64,000 bases of DNA from Paenibacillus woosongensis (GTDB lineage: Bacteria > Bacillota > Bacilli > Paenibacillales > Paenibacillaceae): positions 124,001 through 188,000 of the forward strand of contig NZ_WNZW01000007.1 of the NCBI RefSeq assembly GCF_009725165.1, in the 5' to 3' direction. The notes under the pieces were generated by a model. It did no database searches. It saw only the letters and a program-made list of their open reading frames with translations, and was not told the DNA's origin. How positions within the stretch are numbered: the first letter of the stretch is position 1; each line of letters starts with the position of its first letter. The position numbers were made by a program, and so were the translations under genes. This document shows positions 28,444 to 37,005 of this stretch, one piece after another.

Positions 28444-28481
28444 AAACAATCCGGAACAGGAGTGCCCTGCCCGGATTGTTT
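28444..28481. terminator. Bidirectional terminator between chemoreceptor and lichenase genes
   Basis: Perfect 11-bp arms AAACAATCCGG / CCGGATTGTTT separated by 16 nt, lying between two convergent stops. Confidence 0.85.
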
Positions 28482-28486
28482 GCTGA

Positions 28487-29200
28487 TTAATTACTAGTGT
28501 ATCTTACCCAATCATAGTAAGCGTATAGCGGATTAGCTCCATTATACGACCCGAGCCAACTGTCTACTCCAGTGCCATTCCAAATATTCATCATTATTTT
28601 GCCAGGGGTTTTCGGAATATTCTTAGTTGCCCTATGCTTCGCAACACCGTCAACATACCATGTTATGGAGTCAGGCTGCCAATCGAAGGCATAGGTATGA
28701 TAGCTTTGAGATGCGTCGAAGCCCAAATCAATGACCTTTTCATTCCCTCCAACACCGTTAGTAAAATAATTGAATTGAACTTTTGTCGTATCCTTGCCTA
28801 AAAACTCAATATCAATTTCATCCCATGGCGTGCCGTCGGTTGGCCCCGTGTAAGTAAAGAAGGACGAAACGATGCCCACATTTTTTGCCGGCTTCATATT
28901 CACCTCGTACAGCCCATATCCGGCTGTGAACTTGCTGCGATACTCCGCACAATCGAATTTATTATAGGAGGGGCTTGTAAGTGCGAGACGCAGCTTTCCA
29001 TCATTTGTAAACGTTGCATTGTTAGCCCGCCAGGTACAGTTGAACATGTTGCCGTTAGAATACCCGTTGGCCATTTCCCAGGTCTGTGAATTATAGTACG
29101 TCATGGGTTCCCAAAACACAGTAGCGCCCTTTGCAGTGATCGCCAATGAAGTCAACAGAAGAAGCGAAGAGCAAAGCGCAATCCACCATTTCTTCTTCAC
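28487..29200 (-). CDS. bglS: Secreted GH16 endo-beta-1,3-1,4-glucanase (lichenase)
   Basis: 237 aa, the standard length for bacillary lichenases. Sec signal [16 protein letters not shown] ending near [10 protein letters not shown], with no lipobox. The mature enzyme follows the BglS/GluB pattern closely: [38 protein letters not shown] with nucleophile Glu128 and acid/base Glu132, and [12 protein letters not shown] at the C-terminus. It cleaves beta-1,4 bonds next to beta-1,3 bonds in cereal glucan and lichenan. The start is taken as GTG with AGAGGTG six to eight bases upstream; ATG seven codons earlier is also possible. It is a paralogue of the lipoprotein enzyme at 18455. Confidence 0.95.
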   Translation of the reverse strand: MKKKWWIALCSSLLLLTSLAITAKGATVFWEPMTYYNSQTWEMANGYSNGNMFNCTWRANNATFTNDGKLRLALTSPSYNKFDCAEYRSKFTAGYGLYEVNMKPAKNVGIVSSFFTYTGPTDGTPWDEIDIEFLGKDTTKVQFNYFTNGVGGNEKVIDLGFDASQSYHTYAFDWQPDSITWYVDGVAKHRATKNIPKTPGKIMMNIWNGTGVDSWLGSYNGANPLYAYYDWVRYTSN

Positions 29201-29411
29201 ATTTCTCACCTCTTGGTTCATATTTTCCCTGCTTGCCTCTTTTGGCCCCAAAATCCTCCTTTCCCCGGAAAATGCTTATAAAGTCATGATGCAACCTAAT
29301 CTTATTGTTATTCGCCATAAATTTCCATAACAAGAAATTAACTTTAGCAGCAATTTTCAAACTTTTTAAGAGAGCTGGAGCAGGCAAAATCGGCAGCTGG
29401 GCACCCCCCCC

Positions 29412-29783
29412 TCACTTTCCGTCAATTCTCAGAAGCACTGCCTCCCGGGCCGCCTTCGTGAGCGTGCCGAGCACCAATTCATAGGAATGGTCAATCATCT
29501 GTTCCAAGTCCTCCTTAGGAAGGCTGCCGTCCGCAATGACCGTGTTCCAATGTGTTTTGTTCAGGTGGTATCCGGGGCGAACACACTCATGCTGCTCCCT
29601 CAGATTTGCCGCAATCACAGGGTCGCATTTCAACGAAATGTGCACCTCTTTGTCATCGCCAACCTCGGTAAGCAGCGCAAACATTTTGCCTCCTACCTTC
29701 ATGACCAGCGGATCCGGACCGAACGGATAATCTTGGACAGCTCCTTTTTTGGATAAACAATAGGCGGTAAGTTGGTCGTACAT
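29412..29783 (-). CDS. MmcQ/YjbR-family protein
   Basis: 123 aa, the family's usual size (CyaY-like fold). Signature features are DYPFGPDPLVMKVGGKMFALL near the N-terminus, LKCDPVIAANLREQHECVRPGYHLNKTHWNTV in the middle, and a C-terminal helix ending the domain. Members bind nucleic acids weakly or have unknown roles. AAAGGGTGAT supports the start at MYDQLTAYC over the upstream in-frame ATG. It stands alone between lichenase and adenylyltransferase genes on the same strand. Confidence 0.85.
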   Translation of the reverse strand: MYDQLTAYCLSKKGAVQDYPFGPDPLVMKVGGKMFALLTEVGDDKEVHISLKCDPVIAANLREQHECVRPGYHLNKTHWNTVIADGSLPKEDLEQMIDHSYELVLGTLTKAAREAVLLRIDGK

Positions 29784-29859
29784 GGTATCACCCTTTATAT
29801 GAGATATATTAACTGGCACATTGTTATATTGATGCCTAATAGTATAAAAAGGAGACTAT

Positions 29860-30708
29860 TTACAAGTGATAATTACTCTCCGTATACTTAGTAATAGCTT
29901 CATCGTAGTCTGGATACTTATACCCGAGATTTTCTGACACAGCTTTTGAGTATTTTCTAAATAGCTCATAACAAGTTAATAAGGACTTCCACATTTCCTG
30001 ATAACCATTCTCAGAATAGGTTGAAAGGAGTTTTTCCCAATCTTCGTTTGGGAGGTAACGTTCTATAAACTTATAGTTCTTCCCCATACTCAAGTTGTAT
30101 CCTTGCTCTAAGCCGATTTTCCAAGCCATCATTCTCAATAAATTTGGTCTTGCTATCTCGTTTAAATGGTCAATAGCGAATAGTATTTCTTTTCTCGCTA
30201 ATCCTTTTACCACATATGTTGAAACCATCCAGAACTCATTACAACAATCATCGAATTCCCTAGCAGATGGCTTGTTAATCCAATATTGGCGATCATTCGC
30301 GATCACTTCGTGTTTGATCAGATTATCCTTATCAAGCAGCACCTTAACTAAACCATCGCTATTGGTAAAATAATCATCTATTTCATTCATTGGTATAAGT
30401 GTTAAGTCTAATTTATTTCCATCCTCAAATAGGATTATATATGAAAACCAATTACCTAAGTCTGACGGAAATAGCTCCATATCTTCGGGTTTTTGCATTA
30501 TAACTGGATTCCCAAATATTTGAAGCCACTGATCATTCTCCTTGAAAGAATTAATATCCGTTACAAAGTAAGAGATGTCATAATCTTGGAATGTATCAGG
30601 GGGTATATTTTTGTTTGTACGTGACCCCTCCAAAGTGACCAATCGAATTCTATCATCATTTTTAGCGAAATCGATAAGAGTACTCATCATTTCATGTTCA
30701 CTTCTCAA
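29860..30708 (-). CDS. aadK: Aminoglycoside 6-adenylyltransferase (AadK type)
   Basis: 282 aa, very close in length and sequence pattern to Bacillus AadK: RLVTLEGSRTNKNIPPD (nucleotidyltransferase GS motif), FQDYDISYFVTD (metal-binding Asp pair), NKLDLTLIP (third Asp), and a helical C-terminal domain with CCNEFWMVSTYVVKGLARKE. It transfers AMP from ATP to the 6-hydroxyl of streptomycin, giving low-level resistance. The start is set at TTG because GGAGG lies nine bases before it; seven further upstream codons would overlap that site. It is more AT-rich than the glucan genes. It is probably an intrinsic chromosomal gene, since no mobile element is adjacent. Confidence 0.93.
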   Translation of the reverse strand: MRSEHEMMSTLIDFAKNDDRIRLVTLEGSRTNKNIPPDTFQDYDISYFVTDINSFKENDQWLQIFGNPVIMQKPEDMELFPSDLGNWFSYIILFEDGNKLDLTLIPMNEIDDYFTNSDGLVKVLLDKDNLIKHEVIANDRQYWINKPSAREFDDCCNEFWMVSTYVVKGLARKEILFAIDHLNEIARPNLLRMMAWKIGLEQGYNLSMGKNYKFIERYLPNEDWEKLLSTYSENGYQEMWKSLLTCYELFRKYSKAVSENLGYKYPDYDEAITKYTESNYHL

Positions 30709-30822
30709 TACCGTAATCCTCCGTTCCAACCGTCATGATCATACATTTCTAATTGGACGTTGTAATCTCTTCCTCCTTGCAGTCTAAGTAACGGAACCAA
30801 GCATAACCTTTTTCAAAAAAAA

Positions 30823-30847
30823 AATCACAGGCGAAAAGCCCGTGATT
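30823..30847 (-). terminator. Terminator of the second sugar-uptake operon
   Basis: AATCAC-A-GGC / GCC-C-GTGATT with a GAAAA loop. On the minus strand it is followed by more than eight T residues. Confidence 0.9.
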
Positions 30848-30886
30848 GAAAGTTGCAGTCCCATACTGCGTAAATGTATAAACAAA

Positions 30887-31969
30887 TTAAGCCGTTTCAA
30901 TTTTTATAGCCGACGTTTGCGCTTCAATACATAAAGCCGCGGCTTTAAAGGCATGCTCCTGCGTCATCGCGTTTTCCGTTCCGTTCAGAATATCCAAAAT
31001 AAACTCACCGAAATAAGGGTATCCCACCTTGCCGGAACAGTCGAAGTGACGCTCGCCTTCATGGTTGACTAAATACAAATGGTTGCCGGATGCTTCCCGG
31101 GCGATATCGATGTATTTTCGGATTTCAATATACCCGTCGGTGCCTAATATAAAGGTTCTTCCATCGCCCCACGTGCCTAATCCATCGGGTGTCAGCCAAT
31201 CCACGCGAAAATAGAACGTGGCTCCATTGTCTGCGACCAGCGCAGCATCGCCGAAATCCTCGAACTTCGGATAATTCTTAAAATTGTAATTGGCTACTTT
31301 ACTGTGCAGCACTTTAGCGTCCTTGGCGCCGGTATAGGATAAAAATTGCTCGATTTGATGGGAACCGATATCGCATAAAATGCCGCCGTAATAGGCGGGA
31401 TCAAAAAACCAGTCCGGCCGGGCCTTGACATTGGCGCGATGCGGTCCCGTGCCGATCACTTGAACGACACGGCCAATGGCGCCCTCCTCAATCAGCTGGC
31501 CCGCAAACACAGCGCTTTCCACATGCAGGCGTTCGCCGTAATAAATGCCCCATTTAAGTCCGGTCTCTTTCGTTTTCAGACGTGCCTGATCTACTTGCTC
31601 CAATGTGGTAAAGGCCGGTTTATCAACAAAATAATGTTTGCCATGCTCCAACGCTCTAAGCCCCAGTGCACCACGTTCAGATGGAATGCAGGCGCCGGCA
31701 ATCAGTTTGATTTGCGGATCGTTTAGAATCTCCTCCTCGGTCTGTGCCGCTATCGCCTGGGGAAAAGTATTTACGAACCGCTTCACCTTCTCCGGGTCCG
31801 GGTCATAAACCGCCACGAGTTCGGCCCCTGCCTCCATGAGGCCGTTGCACATCCCATAAATATGTCCATGATCCAAGCCGATAGCTGCAAACCGAAACTC
31901 TCCCTTGCCAACTACGGGATTGGGTTTTCCTTTTGGCGCATAATTCATGCCGTCCTGCTTATTCGTCAT
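30887..31969 (-). CDS. Gfo/Idh/MocA-family oxidoreductase (sugar dehydrogenase), second copy
   Basis: 360 aa. N-terminal Rossmann domain (FAAIGLDHGHIYGMCNGL, with VYDPDPEKV after strand 2) and the family's Lys-Pro motif (HYFVDKPAFTTLEQ) near residue 115. The C-terminal alpha/beta substrate domain includes GGILCDIGSHQIEQF with the catalytic-type Asp and His. The dinucleotide motif GLDHGH departs from the usual GxGxxG, so the cofactor mode may be atypical. Likely NAD(P)-dependent oxidation of a sugar or inositol. AAGGAG precedes the ATG. It is the last gene of the operon, 22 bp after the sister dehydrogenase. Confidence 0.88.
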   Translation of the reverse strand: MTNKQDGMNYAPKGKPNPVVGKGEFRFAAIGLDHGHIYGMCNGLMEAGAELVAVYDPDPEKVKRFVNTFPQAIAAQTEEEILNDPQIKLIAGACIPSERGALGLRALEHGKHYFVDKPAFTTLEQVDQARLKTKETGLKWGIYYGERLHVESAVFAGQLIEEGAIGRVVQVIGTGPHRANVKARPDWFFDPAYYGGILCDIGSHQIEQFLSYTGAKDAKVLHSKVANYNFKNYPKFEDFGDAALVADNGATFYFRVDWLTPDGLGTWGDGRTFILGTDGYIEIRKYIDIAREASGNHLYLVNHEGERHFDCSGKVGYPYFGEFILDILNGTENAMTQEHAFKAAALCIEAQTSAIKIETA

Positions 31970-31991
31970 TGTGTCTGCTCCTTTCGGGTTC

Positions 31992-33143
31992 TCAAGCATT
32001 GCCGCCCGACGTAATCGTATTGTCGCTAAAGTTCTCGATACTGGTTTTCTTGTCATAGAAATAGGTTGCGTTCTCCAGAATACCCTGACGCGAATAGAAA
32101 GGACTATCCGGTCCCAGCGGCAGCTTGACCGTCTGTCCGGTGCATGCGGATTGATAAATCGCCGTGATGAGCTCCAGCGTCCGTCTGCCTTGAATACCGT
32201 CTGCCAGCACAGGCGTGTTCTGTTCGATAGCATTCAGGACATCCAGGATCTGTCCGCGATGGCCTTCATAGGGAAGATCGGCTTGTTCATCGTAGACCTG
32301 CTGAATTTGAGCCTCCAAAGCCTTGTCCTCCTCCGGAAAACCGTTCGATTTAGAGAGGGATGCCGCCACTTTCCAGGGGGCAGATACACGCGCGTGCTTT
32401 CCTTGGAAAATCAGCTGCTGCTCCTGGCCATGATGCACCACGGAGCTGGTGATTTGAGCCAACGCACCGTTATCATAACGGGCTATCGCAATCGAGATAT
32501 CCTCCACTTCGGCATTGTCGTGCGATGTATTGCTCATGACCGCGGTAACTTCGGCAGGCATGCCGTTCATCCATTGGAAAATATCGATGTGATGCACGGC
32601 ATGATTTAACGTGCAGCCGCCTCCTTCCTTTTCCCAGGTGCCCCTCCACCACAAATCGTAATAACAATGGCCCCTCCACCAGTAAGAATCGATCTGTGCG
32701 TGTACAATTGGGCCGATTAATTTCGTGTCCAGCACATGCTTCAACTTCATCATAGGCGTAGTAAAGCGGTTTTGCGCCACGACAGATAAAATTTTACCGC
32801 TTCGCTCCGCTGCCTCATTGATGGCATCGCATTCTTCCAGCGAGGAAGCCATTGGCTTCTCCACGATGACATGCTTGCCAGCATTCAAGAAGGCGATTGC
32901 CGTATCCGCGTGAGTATACGGAGGCGTGCACACGGACACCAGATCGATGTCGCTGCGCTGGAGGAGCTCCTTGTAGTCAGCGTACACGGCCGCTTCCAGT
33001 TTAAACTCTTCTATTCTTTGCTTGGCCTTATCCGGGTAAATGTCACAGATGGCCACGATTTTGCATTGCTCCGGAAATTGTAAATACGCTTGGATATGCG
33101 CCGGGGAAATGGCGCCGGCCCCGATGACGGCTACATTTAACAA
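31992..33143 (-). CDS. Gfo/Idh/MocA-family oxidoreductase (sugar dehydrogenase), first copy
   Basis: 383 aa. Rossmann motif VAVIGAGAISPAHIQAY, the acidic CDIYPDKAKQ after strand 2, the Lys-Pro motif VIVEKPMASSLEECDAI near residue 95, and GGGCTLNHAVHHIDIFQWM in the substrate domain. Expected to oxidise or epimerise a sugar via NAD(P). The start is TTG, because AAAGGAG lies nine bases upstream; the longer open frame upstream runs through a hairpin and has no site. It follows the binding-protein gene with a hairpin in the gap. The substrate is unknown; the importer context suggests the sugar taken up by this operon. Confidence 0.88.
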   Translation of the reverse strand: MLNVAVIGAGAISPAHIQAYLQFPEQCKIVAICDIYPDKAKQRIEEFKLEAAVYADYKELLQRSDIDLVSVCTPPYTHADTAIAFLNAGKHVIVEKPMASSLEECDAINEAAERSGKILSVVAQNRFTTPMMKLKHVLDTKLIGPIVHAQIDSYWWRGHCYYDLWWRGTWEKEGGGCTLNHAVHHIDIFQWMNGMPAEVTAVMSNTSHDNAEVEDISIAIARYDNGALAQITSSVVHHGQEQQLIFQGKHARVSAPWKVAASLSKSNGFPEEDKALEAQIQQVYDEQADLPYEGHRGQILDVLNAIEQNTPVLADGIQGRRTLELITAIYQSACTGQTVKLPLGPDSPFYSRQGILENATYFYDKKTSIENFSDNTITSGGNA

Positions 33144-33174
33144 TAGATTCCACTCCTTTAGGCTCAGGTGTAAA

Positions 33175-33200
33175 TCGGGCCTCCCACTCGAAAGGCCCGA
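33175..33200 (-). promoter_or_regulatory. Intercistronic hairpin after the binding-protein gene
   Basis: Perfect 8-bp GC-rich stem TCGGGCCT / AGGCCCGA with a 10-nt loop, 13 bp past the binding-protein stop. The trailing T run is weak, which suggests attenuation or mRNA 3'-end protection, as at 21126-21155. Confidence 0.65.
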
Positions 33201-33212
33201 CCAATTCATAAG

Positions 33213-34814
33213 TTACTGTTTGTAGAACTCATCGTATGCCGCCATTTTGCCTTCCATGACAGCTGTTCCGCCCATGGCCATGTATTCTCCAACTTTCTGT
33301 TCGTAGACCTTATCGAATTGATCCGGTTTAGCCGTCACAATCTTGGCCAGCATTTCCTTTTCGAAATCCTCCAGGATTTTGGCATATTTAATCTCGGCAT
33401 CGACCGGAATGTCTACCCGAGGCAAGGTATACCCGTCATTATTGCCCGCTTGAATACTATTGACGGTGAAATCTTTGAAATTGGCGTCAAAGGCGTTGGC
33501 TTCGATATTTTTGTTCGGATCTTCCGTTGAAATGTATTTACCGTTGAGAATAATGCAGTAATCATAGTAGTTGTACAGCAGGTTTTGGGCTTCCGGCGTA
33601 TCCAGCAGGACAGGCAGTCCGTCTGCAGTCATCTCGTACGATTTGCCTTCCTCTCCGTTTTGGAGCACCAGAATATTTTCAGGATCCGCCATCCAATTCA
33701 GATACTTGATCGCCGCAACCGCATTTTTGCTCGTAGCCGGAACCATTATATAGGCGCCGTTTGGTTCATAGACAGGCTTTGGATGTTTCCCATCAGGTGT
33801 AGAGAAAGGATCGATGGCCTCAAGCACAGCGTCTGGATTATTCGCTTTCAAGTTGGCATAGTAGCCGTTATAGACCGGTTCGTTCGTATTTGGCGTACCT
33901 GCGCCGGCAATGCTGTTGACGACTTGCTGGGCGAAAGCTTGACTGAAATCATCGCTGAGCGCGAAGTCCGGATCGATTAGTCCCTCATTGTACATCTGGT
34001 TTAACAGCTGGTAGCCTTCCTTGCTGCCCGGCTGAAGCCATCTTGGAACCGCATACAAGTCTTTGTCGGTAATTTCGTCCCACTTCCAGAAGGAATTCAC
34101 CAAAGGCATCATATGGAACACATCGATATAACCGTAAGGAATCACTTTGCCTCCCGTATTGCCCGGATCCTTCTCTTTAAAGGCACGCATCGTGTTTACA
34201 AATTCCTCCGTCGTTTGCGGGATCGGCAGATTTAATTGATCCAGCCAGTCCTTGCGGATAAAAGTCGTCGTTTGAGCCTGAATTACGCGAAGCGCGGGGA
34301 TGACATATTGTTTTCCTTCAAATACGCCGTAAGGCAGGGAAGGCCCCAATACTTTCTTCAGGTTGGGTCCGTGCTCATCAATGAGCGGGCCTAAATCGGT
34401 CAGACCGCCGCTTTTCACATAGTTTTGTACGGTCGGTTTGTTATACGTGAATACAATATCCGGTGCGGAACCCGATGCCATAAGTACGTTCAGCTTATCC
34501 ACTTCTTCCGCCCGCGGAACCGTAACAAACTCTACGTCAATGTTGTTAGGGTCGCCGAAATTTTTCTGGATGTACTGCGCCATGAAGTTTTTCGTAATTG
34601 GCGGCTCGCCAGCTGGCGTATTGTTTCTGTCGAACAGTTCTACGGTGAGCTTAATCCGTTCCCCTTTAGCTTCCTTGGACGGATCGGCGGCACTACCGCC
34701 ATTCCCTTCTTTGCTTGATCCATTTCCCCCGCTGCCGCAACCTGCCAACACCAATGTCACACTCATGAACAAAGCCAGCAGAGCAAACAGGGGTGAGCGA
34801 TTTGGTTTTCGCAT
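33213..34814 (-). CDS. LplA-type ABC solute-binding lipoprotein (paralogue 1)
   Basis: 533 aa. Lipoprotein signal with LAGC lipobox (Cys near 26) and a Gly/Ser/Asn linker. The large family-1 fold carries VELFDRNNTPAGEPPITKN, NFGDPNNIDVEFVTVPRAEEVDKLN, APDIVFTYNKPTVQNY and NGAYIMVPATSKNAVAAIKYLNWM. It is closely related along its whole length to the product of 37006. GGGAGG precedes the ATG. It lies downstream of two permeases and upstream of two dehydrogenases on one strand. Family members import complex plant or microbial saccharides; the ligand is unknown. Confidence 0.92.
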   Translation of the reverse strand: MRKPNRSPLFALLALFMSVTLVLAGCGSGGNGSSKEGNGGSAADPSKEAKGERIKLTVELFDRNNTPAGEPPITKNFMAQYIQKNFGDPNNIDVEFVTVPRAEEVDKLNVLMASGSAPDIVFTYNKPTVQNYVKSGGLTDLGPLIDEHGPNLKKVLGPSLPYGVFEGKQYVIPALRVIQAQTTTFIRKDWLDQLNLPIPQTTEEFVNTMRAFKEKDPGNTGGKVIPYGYIDVFHMMPLVNSFWKWDEITDKDLYAVPRWLQPGSKEGYQLLNQMYNEGLIDPDFALSDDFSQAFAQQVVNSIAGAGTPNTNEPVYNGYYANLKANNPDAVLEAIDPFSTPDGKHPKPVYEPNGAYIMVPATSKNAVAAIKYLNWMADPENILVLQNGEEGKSYEMTADGLPVLLDTPEAQNLLYNYYDYCIILNGKYISTEDPNKNIEANAFDANFKDFTVNSIQAGNNDGYTLPRVDIPVDAEIKYAKILEDFEKEMLAKIVTAKPDQFDKVYEQKVGEYMAMGGTAVMEGKMAAYDEFYKQ

Positions 34815-34919
34815 GCTAATGCCTCCCTTTTCATTGTTTATATATAGTGACCTTCAGCGCAGCCGTCGCTAGACTTCTGCCGAAGAGCAGCTATTTAATT
34901 CATTCAGGCCTTAGCAGGG

Positions 34920-35792
34920 CTATCCCTTGACGGCCCCTGTAAGCATCCCGGAAATGAAATACTTCTGCAGCCAAGGATACACCAGTAAAATCGGCAAGGT
35001 GGCAAACATAATGCTAGCCGACTGGATGCCTTGCGGAATCGGGGTTGCCGCGTTGAAGCCTTCCTGCGCCGTAGCATCGTTCACTTGGCTATTGATCACC
35101 ATCTGATAAAGTTTTAACTGGAGCGGGTACAAATTTTTATCATTGATATAAAACAAAGCATCCTGGAACATATTCCATCGATCCACGGCGGAATATAGTC
35201 CAATGGTTGCCAGAATCGGCAGCTGCAGCGGAAGGACGATCCGGAGCAGGAATCGAAAATGACCGCATCCGTCAATCCAAGCCGAGTCCTCCAGCTCATT
35301 GGGCATCCCGCTAAAGGAAGTCCTCATAATAATCAACAAAAAGGCGTTGATCATCAGCGGCAGAATGAGCGACAAAGGTGAATTCAACAGGCCCAGTTCC
35401 TTCACAAGCAAGTAATTGGGGATAATACCCGGATTAAAGAACATCGTGACGATAATCAGTCCAAACATGATATTTCTGCCTTTAAAATTTCTGCGGCTTA
35501 AAGCGTAGGCCGCCATGATGGTCATTGCCAAAGCGACCGCCGTATATGTGGCGACCAGGATGACCGTAATCGCAAGAGAACGCATCATGGATGCATCTCC
35601 GAAAACCGCGGAATAGGAATGAAAGTTCCATTCCACGGGCCATAGGAACACTTCACCCGACATAATGGCCCTGTTGCCGCTGAAGGATAAGGCAAAGATA
35701 TGGATCATCGGCACGACGCAAAATAATGAAAAAATGCCGATAAGCACGATGATGACGATATCAATGACTTTTTCAAAAGAATTCCTGATCAC
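34920..35792 (-). CDS. CUT1 ABC permease, LplC-like
   Basis: 290 aa with six predicted helices (first about 11-31). The EAA loop is degenerate but recognisable (LEDSAWIDGCGHFRFLLRIVLPL), and the C-terminus SGMLTGAVKG is typical. It starts with GTG behind GGGAGGG, 13 bp after the LplB-like permease stop. It is the partner of 35806; no ATPase gene is nearby. Confidence 0.92.
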   Translation of the reverse strand: MIRNSFEKVIDIVIIVLIGIFSLFCVVPMIHIFALSFSGNRAIMSGEVFLWPVEWNFHSYSAVFGDASMMRSLAITVILVATYTAVALAMTIMAAYALSRRNFKGRNIMFGLIIVTMFFNPGIIPNYLLVKELGLLNSPLSLILPLMINAFLLIIMRTSFSGMPNELEDSAWIDGCGHFRFLLRIVLPLQLPILATIGLYSAVDRWNMFQDALFYINDKNLYPLQLKLYQMVINSQVNDATAQEGFNAATPIPQGIQSASIMFATLPILLVYPWLQKYFISGMLTGAVKG

Positions 35793-35805
35793 GTACGTCC
35801 CTCCC

Positions 35806-36753
35806 TTAGAAGATTCCTTGATTGTTGACTTTTCTGGAAATCAGTTCAGCCGTAAGCAGCAGGACCAGCCCGACGACCGACTGGAATAGTCCAACGGCAG
35901 CCGCAAGCGCAAATTGCGCGGACTGGATGCCGACCGTGTATACATAAGTACTGATGACCTGGGCTACATCCATCACATACCCGTTCTGCAAAGCATAAGG
36001 CTGTTCAAAGCTGATGTCCGCCATCCGCCCGATTTGGATAATGAACAACACGACGATAGTCGGTTTAATCCCGGGAAGCGCAATATGCCAAATCTTTCTC
36101 ATTCGGCTGGCTCCGTCCACTTCTGCAGCTTCGTACAATTCCTTATTAATCCCTGTAAGCGCTGCCAAATATAGAATCGTTCCCCAGCCTGCATAATGCC
36201 ACACTCCGGCTCCCGTATAAGTAAGGATCCACATGATCGTATTCTCGAGAAACGGAATGGGCTGTCCACCAAGACTCTTTATAAATTCATTCACGCTGCC
36301 CGTGTGGGTAGCCAGCAATTGAATAGCCATCCCGCCGACAATGACCCAGGAGATAAAGTGAGGCAAATACAAGAGAGTTTGGCTCAAGCGCTTATACCAG
36401 TTGATGCGCAGCTCATTGAGCATAAGCGCCAAGATGATCGGAATCGGGAATGTCAGCAAAGAAATCACATTTAACATTAGAGTATTGCGAAGCGCTTTAT
36501 AAAACTGCGGCATCGCAAAGATCTCCCGAAACACGTCTAGTCCGACCCACTCGCTCGCCCATATGCCTTTAAAAATGTTGTAGTCCTTAAAAGCGACCAC
36601 GACCCCCAGCATGGGGATGTACTTGAACGTAATAAAGAATGTCATGGGCAATACCATCAGGAGATACAACGGCCATTGCCGTTTAAACCCGGTCACCGCG
36701 CTCCGTCGTTTGACGGTAAGTTCTGTACCCGACCGGCGCACCTCTGTTTGCAT
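35806..36753 (-). CDS. CUT1 ABC permease, LplB-like
   Basis: 315 aa with six predicted helices (first about 28-48), and the motif GLDVFREIFAMPQFYKALRNT that precedes helix 2 in LplB proteins. The EAA loop reads YEAAEVDGASRMRKIWHIALP near 215. The start is taken at MQTEVRRS with AAAGG nine bases upstream; the ATG three codons earlier is too close to that site. It is the first gene after the terminator at 36941-36995, so it probably has its own promoter there, with a small palindrome in it. Confidence 0.92.
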   Translation of the reverse strand: MQTEVRRSGTELTVKRRSAVTGFKRQWPLYLLMVLPMTFFITFKYIPMLGVVVAFKDYNIFKGIWASEWVGLDVFREIFAMPQFYKALRNTLMLNVISLLTFPIPIILALMLNELRINWYKRLSQTLLYLPHFISWVIVGGMAIQLLATHTGSVNEFIKSLGGQPIPFLENTIMWILTYTGAGVWHYAGWGTILYLAALTGINKELYEAAEVDGASRMRKIWHIALPGIKPTIVVLFIIQIGRMADISFEQPYALQNGYVMDVAQVISTYVYTVGIQSAQFALAAAVGLFQSVVGLVLLLTAELISRKVNNQGIF

Positions 36754-36807
36754 AGGCGTCATCCTTTCCGCTGAAGTCTGTTGTTTGCTTGGAGCTAACT
36801 ATACAAC

Positions 36808-36820
36808 AGGGAATTTCCCT
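36808..36820 (-). promoter_or_regulatory. Small palindrome in the putative permease promoter
   Basis: AGGGAAtTTCCCT is a perfect inverted repeat around one base, 55 bp before the permease start. TATAGT just downstream on the minus strand could be a -10 box, with TTTCGC 18 bases before it. A candidate operator or promoter; weak by itself. Confidence 0.35.
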
Positions 36821-36940
36821 TGCGAAATTCTCAATTATTTTGGGGCACACACCTTTTTTTTGCGGCCCATTCACCTTTTTTATATGCCTATCTATTTTTT
36901 GTCATGGCAGCCCCGCTGCGAAATTTCAGGCATACAAAAA

Positions 36941-36995
36941 AAGAAGCCCTTGAGAGGAATGCATGCGTCATGCATATCCCCCAAGACAGCTTCTT
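36941..36995 (-). terminator. Terminator after the second binding-protein gene
   Basis: Long hairpin with arms AAGAAGC / GCTTCTT, inner CTTG/CAAG and ATGCAT/ATGCAT pairings. On the minus strand it is followed by TTTTTTTGTATG. It separates the regulator/binding-protein unit from the permease operon. Confidence 0.8.
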
Positions 36996-37005
36996 CATTT
37001 ATGAT

